From positions 124,001 through 188,000 of the forward strand of contig NZ_QJVJ01000010.1 of the NCBI RefSeq assembly GCF_003217775.1: DNA of 64,000 bases. The letters are read 5' to 3'. A program made the translations under genes and the position numbers. The DNA is from Paenibacillus flagellatus. GTDB lineage: Bacteria > Bacillota > Bacilli > Paenibacillales > NBRC-103111. This document shows, piece after piece, positions 19,197-27,637 of this stretch. Numbering within the stretch: the stretch's first letter is position 1; each line of letters starts with the position of its first letter. Under the pieces are notes generated by a model. That model did not search any database. It saw nothing but the letters and a program-made list of their open reading frames with translations, and was not told the DNA's origin.

Positions 19197-19766
19197 TCAG
19201 GTGTTGCCGTTGGCTCCGATTCGCCACCGAATATCCGTCGGATCGGGCGGGCCCATGACGACGGTGCGGTCGATCGGCTTCAGCACTTCGGCGAGCTTGG
19301 CGGCGTCGACTCCATAGATTTCTTGGAACACTTCGGGAGGCGTCTTTCTTAAAATGTCGGAGCCGAAAATGACCTCGGTGGCGTTGTTGTCGAAAATAGC
19401 CAGCAGGTGAGTCTGGTCCGCAAGCGCGAACGCCCAATGCCACCATCCCATCGGGATGTACACCGTTTGGGGCGGCTTCACCCGGTAACGGAGCAGCCGC
19501 AGGCCGGACGGCTCGAGAACGGAGATTTCGGCTTCCCCCTGCACCATATAAATCAGCTCGTTCGCATTGGGGTGCCAATGCGCCTCTACGCTGTTTCCGC
19601 GGCTGAAGTACACGTCGAGCAGGCCCAGGTTTTGCTGGAGGGGCTGCTGACCGGCGAACTGCTGGAGTATGAAGTTCCGATCGTTTTTTTTGAAATAGAC
19701 GGCGTTCCTCATATCGAACGATAACTGCAACGGAGCCGGTCCGTATGGTTCCCCGACGGTGGACAT
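19197..19766 (-). CDS. Single-domain cupin, germin/oxalate-decarboxylase type
   Basis: The protein has 189 residues. Cupin motif 1 is complete (AHWHPNANELIYMVQGEAE near residue 70), with the His-X-His and Glu metal ligands. Motif 2 is VYIPMGWWHWAFA, with the third His. DVYFSRGNSV and LLAIFDNNATEV flank the barrel. Oxalate decarboxylases have two such barrels, so this is half size. Cupins of this type occur in Bacillus spore coats (OxdD). Its enzyme activity is unknown. ATG 19766 is preceded by GGAAAGG about 12 bases upstream. Confidence 0.82.
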   Translation of the reverse strand: MSTVGEPYGPAPLQLSFDMRNAVYFKKNDRNFILQQFAGQQPLQQNLGLLDVYFSRGNSVEAHWHPNANELIYMVQGEAEISVLEPSGLRLLRYRVKPPQTVYIPMGWWHWAFALADQTHLLAIFDNNATEVIFGSDILRKTPPEVFQEIYGVDAAKLAEVLKPIDRTVVMGPPDPTDIRWRIGANGNT

Positions 19767-19879
19767 CCTGCGACCACGCCTTTCCGGATGGTGTAAAGGC
19801 AAACACCCATATATATGCGGGCGCGCCTGCGCGAATGCCGGCCCAAATTGGCCGGCCGTCCCGCCCGTATGGTTATCGG

Positions 19880-19912
19880 TCCATTCCCTTCCGCTGACGT
19901 GTACATACACTA
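19880..19912 (+). promoter_or_regulatory. Mother-cell type promoter with TCCATTCC element
   Basis: TCCATTCC (19880-19887), 16 bases, then CATACACTA (19904-19912), a perfect CATAnnnTA. The likely start of transcription lies about 28 bases before ATG 19947, leaving just room for the AAGGAAGGG ribosome site. Confidence 0.6.
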
Positions 19913-19946
19913 TGATGAATTCCGCCGACAGAAAGGAAGGGAACTT

Positions 19947-22124
19947 ATGCGAACGACCCGTCGAACGTTCAGAAAGGGACTCAAGCGGGCAAGCCGGCCG
20001 AAGCGGAAAAAGCGGCTGGCCGCGCGCAGAGGGGGCTCCTCGCGCAGAAGGAAGCTTCGCTTGAGAAAAGGAACGTTCGCTTCCGGCCGCAAGCGGCAAA
20101 AAGCGCGCAGAGGCAAATCGCGCCGCACCGGGCGGAAACGGACGAGGAAGGGCGCGTGGAGGCGCCGCCGCAGACGCGGCCGGCGCGGGAAGCGGCGCTC
20201 CCGGGCCATGGCTTCGGGTCAACCGGCAGGATCCGGGCCGACGGTGGACGATTCGATCGATTTCATCGACAATTGGCAAAACGTGACGCTGGAGCCGGCC
20301 AACGGAAGAACCCGCGGGCGGTATGAGCATAAAGCGAGCATCATCATCCCCACATACCGGCAAGTGGAGCTCGTCCGGCAATGCGTCCGCTCGATCGAGC
20401 TGACGGCGGGCGACGTTCCTTACGAGATCGTCATCGTCGACGACGGCAGCCCGCCCGACGTGCAGCAAGGCTTGGAAACGCTCGTATCCGGCCGGGTCAG
20501 GCTGATCAACAAAGCCGACAACACCGGGTACAGCAGCACCGTCAACACGGGGATCGCGGCATCGAACGGCGCCTACGTCGTCACGGTCAACAGCGATATC
20601 GTCTTCCATGAGCCGGGCTGGCTCGGCCGGATGGTGCGCACGGCCGAAGCGTCGCCCAATATCGGGATCGTCGGGGCGCGGCTGCTGTACCCGGACGGCA
20701 CCGTGCAGCACGGGGGGGCGTATCCGAGCGCCAACCGGTTTTTCGACCACCGGTACCGGTTCATGCCGGGGGATTACGAGCCGGCGCAGGCGGTCGAGGA
20801 CGTCGATGCGGTTACCGGCGCCTTGATGCTCGTGAAGCGCGAGCTGATCGACCAGATCGGTCCGTTCTCGGAGGAATATTATATCGCGTTCGAGGATATG
20901 GATATGTGTTACCGCGCCAAGTCGCGGGGGTGGCGAGTGATCTACTGCGGCGAGGCGGCGGCCACCCATTTGGAGGGTAAGACGAGGGGAACCGATTTCG
21001 CGACGAAAAGTCCGTTTTTGCTGGAAAAGGAAGAGCAATCCAAGCAGACGTTCTGGAGCAAATGGTCGGGCGGGTCTCCTTCGCCGTTCAGCCAAATGGA
21101 AGTCGTCTACGTGCTGGAGCTGACCGACGTCTCCGGCGGCATCAAAAACGTGTTCGAGCATGTGAACCGGCTTCACGACGCAGGCTACAAGGTGCATCTG
21201 TTCGCCCTCGGCGGGCAGCCGGGCTGGTTCCCGCTGAAAATTCCGGTGACGACGTTCCCGAATTACCGCGAGATGCTCGACCGTCTGCGGACGATGCGCG
21301 CGATCAAGGTGGCGACATGGTGGAAGACGCTGCCCGTCGTGCTCAAGAGCTGCGATGTCGCGACGGGAGGCCGAGGCTTCCCGTATTACCTCATCCAGGA
21401 CGTCGAGGAGAGCTATTATCCGAACGATCCGGCGATGCAGGCCAAGGTGCACGTCACGTACCGGACGCCGGCCAATATGATAACCGTGGCGGAATGGACG
21501 ACCAACCAGCTGCGCGAACGGTTCGGCAAACATCCGTACAACGTGTCGATCGCGATCGATCTGGACTTGTTCCGGCCGAACCGAACCGGTCATTACGATC
21601 CTTACCGGATATTGGCGTGCAGCCGCAAAAGCCAGCATTTGAAAGGCTTCGAGGTGACGGTCGCCGCGATGGAGGAAGTGCGCCGCCGGATCGATCGGGC
21701 GACCGCGGTCACGTTCGGACTGGAGCCGCCCGATCTGAGAGGCATCCCGAATCTGTTCATCGACCGCCCGGCCGACGCCGAAATCGCCGGGTTGTACGCC
21801 AACTGCGGCGTATTCGTGCAGACGTCGTACCACGAAGGGTTCGGCATGCCGATTCTGGAGGCGATGGCGAGCGGCGCTCCCGTCGTCACGACGCGGGCGC
21901 AGGGCAACGAGGAATTTTGCCGCGACGGCTACAACTGCATCATGGTCGAGAAGGGGGATGCGGCCGCCGTTGCCCAAGGGATCGTCAAAATGATGACGGA
22001 CCCCGGCTTCGCGGCCGAGATGGCGCGCAATGCGGTCGCCACGGCGAGACGATACAACTGGTCGAGAGTGACGTTCCATCTGAACAATGCGCTGGGCGTC
22101 TACTCCGGGAATTATTATGTGTGA
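19947..22124 (+). CDS. Bifunctional GT2-GT4 glycosyltransferase with very basic N-terminus
   Basis: The protein has 725 residues. Residues 1-86 hold 48 Arg/Lys. A GT2 domain follows from about 130 (KASIIIPTYRQ, IVIVDDGSP, VVTVNSDIVF as the DXD site, VTGALMLVKRELI, EEYYIAFEDMDMCYRAK). A GT4 domain fills the C-terminal half (LELTDVSGGIKNVFEHVNRL, CSRKSQHLKGFEV, TSYHEGFGMPILEAMASGAP). Two transferases in one chain could add two sugars in turn. ATG 19947 follows GAAAGGAAGGG. The gene stands alone between a mother-cell type promoter and a hairpin. Confidence 0.88.
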   Translation: MRTTRRTFRKGLKRASRPKRKKRLAARRGGSSRRRKLRLRKGTFASGRKRQKARRGKSRRTGRKRTRKGAWRRRRRRGRRGKRRSRAMASGQPAGSGPTVDDSIDFIDNWQNVTLEPANGRTRGRYEHKASIIIPTYRQVELVRQCVRSIELTAGDVPYEIVIVDDGSPPDVQQGLETLVSGRVRLINKADNTGYSSTVNTGIAASNGAYVVTVNSDIVFHEPGWLGRMVRTAEASPNIGIVGARLLYPDGTVQHGGAYPSANRFFDHRYRFMPGDYEPAQAVEDVDAVTGALMLVKRELIDQIGPFSEEYYIAFEDMDMCYRAKSRGWRVIYCGEAAATHLEGKTRGTDFATKSPFLLEKEEQSKQTFWSKWSGGSPSPFSQMEVVYVLELTDVSGGIKNVFEHVNRLHDAGYKVHLFALGGQPGWFPLKIPVTTFPNYREMLDRLRTMRAIKVATWWKTLPVVLKSCDVATGGRGFPYYLIQDVEESYYPNDPAMQAKVHVTYRTPANMITVAEWTTNQLRERFGKHPYNVSIAIDLDLFRPNRTGHYDPYRILACSRKSQHLKGFEVTVAAMEEVRRRIDRATAVTFGLEPPDLRGIPNLFIDRPADAEIAGLYANCGVFVQTSYHEGFGMPILEAMASGAPVVTTRAQGNEEFCRDGYNCIMVEKGDAAAVAQGIVKMMTDPGFAAEMARNAVATARRYNWSRVTFHLNNALGVYSGNYYV

Positions 22125-22135
22125 GGAAAGGCGGG

Positions 22136-22157
22136 GGCGGCTCTTGCGGGAGCCGCC
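22136..22157 (+). terminator. Stem-loop after the GT2-GT4 gene
   Basis: GGCGGCTC and GAGCCGCC pair around a six-base loop. There is no clear U-tract, so termination may be partial. Confidence 0.45.
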
Positions 22158-22220
22158 TTCGCGCTTCGGCGAGCGGGCGGGAATCGGCGAAAATAGGCGG
22201 TCCGACGCTCGGGCGGGCGG

Positions 22221-22248
22221 ACGTTTGCTCCGTTACCGTCATACAATA
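22221..22248 (+). promoter_or_regulatory. SigK-type promoter of the small-protein operon
   Basis: AC (22221-22222), 17 bases, then CATACAATA (22240-22248). This fits the AC-N16/17-CATAnnnTA pattern of Bacillus SigK. The TCCATKCC element is absent. Confidence 0.5.
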
Positions 22249-22279
22249 ACGGGAGACCGAATTAGAGGGAGGAATCCTC

Positions 22280-22570
22280 GTGCAGGAGCATGTCTCGTCG
22301 ATCATCGCGCATATGGCCAAATCGCATGCGGAGATGGCCCGCCTGCTGGAAGCGAAACGGCATTCGATCGTCAAGACCGCGCAAATGGTCGTCGTGCTCC
22401 CCAGCGAAAACCCGGGGTTCGACGGGGTGGAGGGCATTGCGAAAAATGCGATGGACGTCACGAAAAACATTACGGCCTACTTGAACGGCGTAGCCGACCT
22501 GATCGACGCGGTAGCCGACAACTTGGAAATGGTCGTGAAGGAGCTTAGCGCCTCGGAGGAGGAAGAGTAA
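22280..22570 (+). CDS. Small helical protein, unknown function
   Basis: The protein has 96 residues and is mostly amphipathic helix (HVSSIIAHMAKSHAEMARLL) with an acidic end SASEEEE. No signal or Cys is seen. GTG 22280 follows GGGAGG by seven bases. It opens a run of four small genes that overlap or nearly touch. The family is not recognised. The upstream SigK-like box suggests mother-cell expression. Confidence 0.72.
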   Translation: MQEHVSSIIAHMAKSHAEMARLLEAKRHSIVKTAQMVVVLPSENPGFDGVEGIAKNAMDVTKNITAYLNGVADLIDAVADNLEMVVKELSASEEEE

Positions 22571-22628
22571 CCGCGGCCGCCGTCCGGATGGCGGCGGATC
22601 GGGAGCGGGACGAAAGGAGGACGGGGCG

Positions 22629-22970
22629 TTGGAACGCTCGCAATCGTTTATGCAAATGATGGAGGCCAGCGCGCGCATCCAATTCAACATTTCGCTCATC
22701 TTGGAAGCGAAGGCGTTCGAGGCGGAACGGTCGCGCGACTGGGTTTGCCTGCACGTGGCGGACGGCGCGTTCGGCGGTCACGACGAACAGCTGCAAAAAT
22801 CGATCGAAATTCACGAGCAGTTCATCGAGACGATCGAAGGGCTGACGAAGCTGGAGCTGGCGCTGGCCAAAAGCTTGAAAATCGTGCTGAACAAGCAGGA
22901 GGAATCCGGCGGGGAAGGCTTCGACGGCGGAGGATTCGGCAACTTGCTCCCCATGGGCGGCGGCATGTAA
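22629..22970 (+). CDS. Small helical protein with Gly-rich end, unknown function
   Basis: The protein has 113 residues. A long helical part (QFNISLILEAKAFEAERSRD) is followed by a Gly-rich tail GGEGFDGGGFGNLL. The phrase LILEAKAFEAERS parallels LLEAKRHSIV in the upstream protein, so the two may be distant relatives. The TTG start follows AAGGAGG by nine bases. Its stop overlaps the next start (TAATG). Confidence 0.72.
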   Translation: MERSQSFMQMMEASARIQFNISLILEAKAFEAERSRDWVCLHVADGAFGGHDEQLQKSIEIHEQFIETIEGLTKLELALAKSLKIVLNKQEESGGEGFDGGGFGNLLPMGGGM

Positions 22971-23296
22971 TGAACGATTTCCGCAGGCGGAACGAATTGA
23001 TGCTCGATATGCTGGAGTCGCTGGCCCGGAGCCAGAGGGCGATCGCGAAGATGATCGAGAGCGTCGCGGACGTATCGGACGACTCGCCGAACTTCGCCAA
23101 GCAGCTGGCGGGCAACTTGCAGACGATCGGCCGGTACCAAAGGGCGGTGCTGGAGAGGCTGACCGGAATCCGGCTCACCCGCGTCGGCCGCTCCGACGGC
23201 GCCAAGCCTTGGGTGAACCGGACGGTCAAAGTCATGGCGGGAGGTACATCGGATGAAACGAAGCAGGATCGGGGCGACGGCGAAAACCTCGCGTAG
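22970..23296 (+). CDS. Small helical protein, unknown function
   Basis: The protein has 108 residues. It is helical in the first 70 (NELMLDMLESLARSQRAIAK), then a polar basic tail. ATG 22970 overlaps the previous stop by one base, so translation is probably coupled. The end overlaps the next gene by 44 bases in another frame. LARSQRAIAKMIESVADVSD recalls the helical units of the two proteins before it. Confidence 0.7.
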   Translation: MNDFRRRNELMLDMLESLARSQRAIAKMIESVADVSDDSPNFAKQLAGNLQTIGRYQRAVLERLTGIRLTRVGRSDGAKPWVNRTVKVMAGGTSDETKQDRGDGENLA

Positions 23297-23513
23297 AGGC
23301 GCGGGCAGGCGGCGCTCGGCCGCGGCGCCGCGCAAGCGCCGGATCCGCGCGGGCGCGGCGAACCGCAGAAAACGGAGAATACGCACGGCGAGCGGCGAGG
23401 CGGTTCAGGCGGCGTACAACCGGGCGTTCGACCAGGCGTACGACCGAGGCTACCGCGAAGGGTTCGCCAAGGGACTGGAGGACGGCCACGCGCAAGCCTA
23501 CGCCGCGAATTGA
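23253..23513 (+). CDS. Small protein with Arg-rich head and tyrosine-rich helical end
   Basis: The protein has 86 residues. The first 45 hold about 20 Arg/Lys, like the heads of the glycosyltransferases at 8468, 9882 and 19947. The end is a helix with a repeated Tyr/Phe-Asp pattern (YNRAFDQAYDRGYREGFAKG). GGGAGG lies ten bases before ATG 23253, inside the upstream gene. It has no enzyme features. Small basic coat proteins such as CotG are a loose analogy only. Confidence 0.72.
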   Translation: MKRSRIGATAKTSRRGAGRRRSAAAPRKRRIRAGAANRRKRRIRTASGEAVQAAYNRAFDQAYDRGYREGFAKGLEDGHAQAYAAN

Positions 23514-23534
23514 CGGCCGTGAGTCGGAAAAGGA

Positions 23535-23571
23535 AAGGCCGGTATCGCGAACGAAACGCGACACCGGCCTT
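23535..23571. terminator. Bidirectional terminator
   Basis: AAGGCCGGTATCGCG pairs with CGCGACACCGGCCTT (one G-U pair) around a seven-base loop. It separates the small-protein operon from the convergent chemoreceptor gene. Confidence 0.8.
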
Positions 23572-23577
23572 GAACCG

Positions 23578-25722
23578 TCATATCGAAAACTTGCTGAGCG
23601 ATTCCTTGAGCGAATTGGACAAGTCCTCGAGCTTCTCCGACAACCGGACGAGCCCGCCGCTGATGCTGAGCTGCTCCGAGCTGAGCGAGGCGACCTCCTC
23701 GGACGTCGCGGACGATTGCTGCGCGACCGCGCTGACGTTGCTCATCGCGTCGGAGAGCACCGCTTGCGAATCCCGGAGCTGCTGGACGGAATCGGTCACT
23801 TCCTTCAGCTGGTCGGCGAAGCCGTCCATCTGCGATTGCACCTGCTTGAATATTTCGTCGGCGTCCTTCACGGATACGATCTGCTCCTGGAAGATCGGGT
23901 ACGCCTTGGACAGGACGGCGACCGTCTCCTGCATCTCGGTCTGGATGCGGTCGGTAATTTGCGCGACGACGTCGATCGATTGCTTCGACTGGTCGGCCAG
24001 CTTGCGGATTTCGTCGGCGACGACCATGAAGCCTTTGCCGGCCGCACCCGCGCGGGCCGCCTCGATTGTCGCGTTCAGCGACAAAATGTTCGTCTGCTTC
24101 GTAATGTTGTTCAGCATGTCCAATATTTTGCGGATCGAGCTCGTGCTTTCCTGAAGCTTCTCGACCTTCTCGACCATGGAACGGGTCATTTCCTCGGTCG
24201 TACCGGTTTTCGTGATCAGCTCGGACATGTACGCCGTCCCTTTGCGGCTCGCCAGCTGCACTTCGGCCGCCGCCGCTTCCATCTGCGCGTTCGCTTCGAC
24301 GACGTGGTTCACCTTCTGCGTGATGCTGCCGGTCAAGTCGCTGCCGCGCTCCGCCTCGACCGCGAGGCTGGAGGCGCCGCCCGCGATTTCCTCGGTCGCC
24401 ACGGCGATTTCTTTGGCCGACTGCGCCGTTTTCTTCGAGGCGTCGGACAGCTCCGCCGCCGTATCGAGCACCTCTTGGGCGGACACGGTCGTTTGCGAGA
24501 CGAGGTTCGTAATCTGCTCCATCATCTGGTTGAAGCTGGCGGACAGCTGGCCGATCTCGTCCTGACGGCCGGTATCCTTCGTTCGGACGGTCAAGTTGCC
24601 GCGCGCGCCTTCCATCATCAGGTTGCGGACCGCGACGAGCGGGCGGGCGATCATCCGGATCGCCATATATCCGACCAGGACGGCCAGCAGCATCGAGACG
24701 AACACCATGACGTACATGAGGTTCGATATTTTTTTGGCGTCCTTCACGAGCTCGCCTACGGGTACGGCGCCGGCGATCAGCCATCCGGACTTCTGGATCG
24801 GATCGTACACCGTCAAGAAGTGCTCCCCGTTCTTCGTCGCGTCGAAGTTGGCCGAATCGTTGCCCGTGGAGGCGACGTTGGCGGCGACGTCGATCGCGTA
24901 CTTCGATTCGATGTCGTCCGTCTTGTCGGAATAAATGACGTTGTTGTCGGCGGAAATGATCGCGATTTCGCTGCCTTCGCCGATCGAGACGACGCCGAGC
25001 GCGTCTTTCAGCGCCGTTACTTTGATTTCCACGATGAGAATGCCTTCGACGGAGCCCGACTTGATGTTGCGGAGGACGCGGCCCAGGGCGAACGAATTCG
25101 GGGACGTCACGTAGCCCGCTTTGCTCGTCGGGAGCCAGATCGCTTTGCCGTCGGCTTTTTTCACTTCTTCGAACCATGGCGCTTTGAACGTTTCGTCCTT
25201 CAACGTCGTGGTGGACCGGTATGTATCGGTTACGTCCGCTGCGAACGGTATGATATTGATGTCGGCGATTTTGGCGTTGGACAGCACGTAGCTTTTCAAC
25301 CGGTTGCCGACCAGCTGCCCGGTTTGGAGCCTGTCGAATTGGGTGAGCGCCTTGTCCTTGAACTTCGTCATGTTGTCGGCGATCGTATCGTCGGACATGA
25401 TCTGCACGGAGATGTTCTCCATGTTTTCGAGCAGGAAGTCGATTTTGTCCGTCGCCTGGACGATCGTCTCGTGGGAGGCGTCGGCGACCTTCGTCTTGAT
25501 GACGCTTTTCGATATTTGATAGGAGAAAATCCCTACCACGAGCACCATGGCGACAATGCTGACGAAGAAAATCAACAGCAGCTTCGTGCCGACCGATTTG
25601 ATCGGATTCGCCTGTTGCATCTGCTTCGCTACGCCGCGAATGTCGGTTGCGGACACGCTGCTTCTCGTTCGGTTCCATAGCTTAGACCATTGCGAGAGAA
25701 GTTTCGACAATGTCCCCTTCAT
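23578..25722 (-). CDS. Methyl-accepting chemotaxis protein with dCache sensor
   Basis: The protein has 714 residues. The first membrane helix is at about 50-70 ([19 protein letters not shown]). An extracellular domain of about 270 residues has the double-Cache look ([35 protein letters not shown]). A second helix, then HAMP, then a long coiled-coil signalling domain with the hairpin [18 protein letters not shown] follow. It would sense a small molecule and signal to CheA/CheW. ATG 25722 follows GGTGGG. Its ligand is unknown. It is a single-gene unit on the minus strand. Confidence 0.93.
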   Translation of the reverse strand: MKGTLSKLLSQWSKLWNRTRSSVSATDIRGVAKQMQQANPIKSVGTKLLLIFFVSIVAMVLVVGIFSYQISKSVIKTKVADASHETIVQATDKIDFLLENMENISVQIMSDDTIADNMTKFKDKALTQFDRLQTGQLVGNRLKSYVLSNAKIADINIIPFAADVTDTYRSTTTLKDETFKAPWFEEVKKADGKAIWLPTSKAGYVTSPNSFALGRVLRNIKSGSVEGILIVEIKVTALKDALGVVSIGEGSEIAIISADNNVIYSDKTDDIESKYAIDVAANVASTGNDSANFDATKNGEHFLTVYDPIQKSGWLIAGAVPVGELVKDAKKISNLMYVMVFVSMLLAVLVGYMAIRMIARPLVAVRNLMMEGARGNLTVRTKDTGRQDEIGQLSASFNQMMEQITNLVSQTTVSAQEVLDTAAELSDASKKTAQSAKEIAVATEEIAGGASSLAVEAERGSDLTGSITQKVNHVVEANAQMEAAAAEVQLASRKGTAYMSELITKTGTTEEMTRSMVEKVEKLQESTSSIRKILDMLNNITKQTNILSLNATIEAARAGAAGKGFMVVADEIRKLADQSKQSIDVVAQITDRIQTEMQETVAVLSKAYPIFQEQIVSVKDADEIFKQVQSQMDGFADQLKEVTDSVQQLRDSQAVLSDAMSNVSAVAQQSSATSEEVASLSSEQLSISGGLVRLSEKLEDLSNSLKESLSKFSI

Positions 25723-25911
25723 AACAATCCCACCTTCAAATTTTTCGTCATGTTCGCAAGAAGCATGTACACCCATATTCGACAAGAAATCGCGTTCTCC
25801 TTTTCGAAAACGACAAAGTTCGTAGAAAAATGTTACAGATGGATCAGGTGTTGGTGGGACTTCCACCCGATATCGTTGGAAAAAGACGGGGCTTCGTAAG
25901 TCCGCGGACAC

Positions 25912-25941
25912 AAAAAAAAGCTCCCCGGAAAAGCGGGGAGC
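25912..25941 (-). terminator. Rho-independent terminator of the GntR fusion gene
   Basis: On the minus strand GCTCCCCG-CTTTTC-CGGGGAGC is followed by eight T. It ends the transcript of the gene at 25963. Confidence 0.88.
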
Positions 25942-25962
25942 GGGAGGCGGGCGGGAAACCGT

Positions 25963-27342
25963 TCAGGACAATAGGCGGATCATCCGGTCGGCGAGCGACT
26001 CGGCCGTCTCCAGGCCGGCCCAGAACAAGTCCATCTCGGCTTCGAGCTCTTCGAGCCGGCTCGAATCCTCGAACAGCTCGTGCAAAAAATAGCCGTTGTC
26101 GATTTGCCGGTTCGCGATATGAAGCGAGGCGAGATACGAGGCGTCCCACACCGTTTCGTTCACTTCCGGCAAGCAGGACAGGAAGCCGGTTTCGCGGGCG
26201 AGTCCCGTCTGCAGCTCCGGCTCGAGCGCGGTGCGCAGGAAGGAAAGGGCGAGCTCCGGGTCCTGGCAATCTTTGCGGACCATGAAGGCGTTCGAGACGA
26301 GCAGCGTCGAGCGGACCGGACCGAACGGCATCGGCGCGACCTTCGCTTCGAACGGCATGTTCTCGTTGCGCCAGCCGGCAAGCTCGATCGAGGTCGTCAG
26401 CACCATTGCCGCCTTCCCCCGCAAAAACGCGTCGAGGTTAATGCGCGAACGCCACGACTGGTACAGCGTCGCGATCCGCTGGCGGTACAGGACGTCGTGG
26501 AAAAAAGCGAGCGTGTCGACGAGCGAACGGCGGTCGGTCGTCGCGTCGAACTTGACCCCGTGCTGCAGGGCGATAACCGGCCAGCGGCTCGAATACGACG
26601 AGAGCGACAGCCCGTATACGTCGAAAATGCCGTCGCCGTCCGAATCGACGGTCAAGCGGCGGGCCGCCTCCAGCATCTCCTCCTTCGTCCAGCCGGGGTG
26701 CGGCTCCCGGACGCCGAACCGGGCGAACAGCTCCGGATTGTAGGCCAGGTAGACGGGCGAGAACGTCACGGGCACGGCCCGCTGCCCGTCGACGCCGCGA
26801 AACGGCTCGACGACGCGCGGGTACAGCGATCCGAGCAGGTCCTCGAGCCGCTCGCCGACGTCGAGGTACGCGTCGAGCCGGTCGGCCTCGGCGAAGGAGC
26901 GGTCCGTCACGAGCACGAGGTCCGGCTGCAGCCCGAGCTCGCCGCCGGACCGGAGCGAATCCCAGAAGTTCCAGCCGGGAAGGCTGAGCAGCTTCACCTC
27001 GACTTGCGGATAGCGGGCTTGGAACGCGTCGACGATCGCGCCGAGGCAGTTGTCGACGAAGTGGGACGGGGACGTCGCCACGATGCGCAGCGTCCGTTTT
27101 TCGTCGGGCGGGATGACGAGGTCGGGGGAGACGATCGTGCCTTGTCCGACCTTTTTCACGATAAGCCCTTCCTTCAGCAGCTGATCGAGCGATTTCCGCA
27201 CCGACGTGCGGCTGAGGCCGTAATATTTGCACAGCTCGTTTTCGGAAAGCAAATATTCGCCGGGCTTGATGAAGCCGGACATGATTTGTTCGCGGAGAAT
27301 ATGGGCCAGTCGGGAATAGCGGAATTCGTTGTCGCGTCGCAT
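25963..27342 (-). CDS. GntR-type regulator fused to a solute-binding domain
   Basis: The protein has 459 residues. Residues 1-75 are a GntR winged helix (YSRLAHILREQIMSGFIKPG, LSENELCKYYGLSRTSVRKS, EGLIVKKVGQGT). From about 84 the chain continues as a family-1 sugar-binding protein (LRIVATSP, AFQARYPQVEVKLLSLPGWN, PVTFSPVYLAYNPELFARFG, FLRGKAAMVLTT). There is no signal peptide, so the binding domain must sit inside the cell as an effector sensor. It is divergent from the sugar operon at 27638 and has a close relative at 37618. The ligand is probably the sugar handled by that operon. Confidence 0.88.
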   Translation of the reverse strand: MRRDNEFRYSRLAHILREQIMSGFIKPGEYLLSENELCKYYGLSRTSVRKSLDQLLKEGLIVKKVGQGTIVSPDLVIPPDEKRTLRIVATSPSHFVDNCLGAIVDAFQARYPQVEVKLLSLPGWNFWDSLRSGGELGLQPDLVLVTDRSFAEADRLDAYLDVGERLEDLLGSLYPRVVEPFRGVDGQRAVPVTFSPVYLAYNPELFARFGVREPHPGWTKEEMLEAARRLTVDSDGDGIFDVYGLSLSSYSSRWPVIALQHGVKFDATTDRRSLVDTLAFFHDVLYRQRIATLYQSWRSRINLDAFLRGKAAMVLTTSIELAGWRNENMPFEAKVAPMPFGPVRSTLLVSNAFMVRKDCQDPELALSFLRTALEPELQTGLARETGFLSCLPEVNETVWDASYLASLHIANRQIDNGYFLHELFEDSSRLEELEAEMDLFWAGLETAESLADRMIRLLS

Positions 27343-27374
27343 GCGGGATCGTCCGTTTCGTTTGATTTGTTCCC

Positions 27375-27380
27375 ATTATA
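27375..27380 (-). promoter_or_regulatory. -10 box of the GntR fusion gene
   Basis: On the minus strand TATAAT stands 32 bases before the start at 27342. The hexamer 17 bases further up (TTCTCC) is a poor -35, so it may need activation. Confidence 0.4.
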
Positions 27381-27452
27381 GCGAATATTTCGCCGGCGGA
27401 GAAGCGAAACCCCCGAAATGGCGGTAAGCGGTGCGCTGAGGAGCGGAAACGA

Positions 27453-27482
27453 TTGACGATCTTTGAAAGATACAACTATAAT
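27453..27482 (+). promoter_or_regulatory. SigA promoter with internal dyad operator
   Basis: TTGACG (27453-27458), 18 bases, then TATAAT (27477-27482). Between them lies the perfect dyad ATCTTT-G-AAAGAT (27459-27471), which is well placed for a repressor. A related site is at 27529. It would drive the operon from 27638 under control of the divergent GntR fusion protein. Confidence 0.7.
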
Positions 27483-27528
27483 ACAGGTGGGCGGCCGGAA
27501 ACGAAAAAAAAGTAAAAACCGATCGTAA

Positions 27529-27565
27529 GAAAGATCAACATTTCCCGGGCCAACCTTGGTATAGT
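27529..27565 (+). promoter_or_regulatory. Second GAAAGAT-CAAC site and extended -10
   Basis: GAAAGATCAAC (27529-27539) repeats GAAAGATACAAC at 27465-27476. It is followed by TGGTATAGT (27557-27565), an extended -10 without a good -35. This may be a second promoter or operator for the operon at 27638. Confidence 0.4.
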
Positions 27566-27637
27566 TAAAGGTGGAAATAAGCGGAGACCGCCCGGAGAGC
27601 GGGGGCCCGCAGCAGACGAAAGGGGAGGGCGTGAATC

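Noticed and set aside
19809-19841. A CATATATAT box with CATTC upstream before the cupin gene
   Set aside because: The spacing is 15 and not 17 from CATTC to the box, and the -10 does not fit CATAnnnT. It is too weak to list as a promoter.
19767-22079. Upstream extension of the cupin frame over 770 codons
   Set aside because: It runs opposite the GT2-GT4 gene. The cupin fold and an ATG at 19766 give the real start.
23716-25680. A 654-codon plus-strand frame across the chemoreceptor gene
   Set aside because: The minus-strand frame has HAMP, Cache and MCP motifs. The plus-strand text is a shadow rich in Arg, Asp and Gly.
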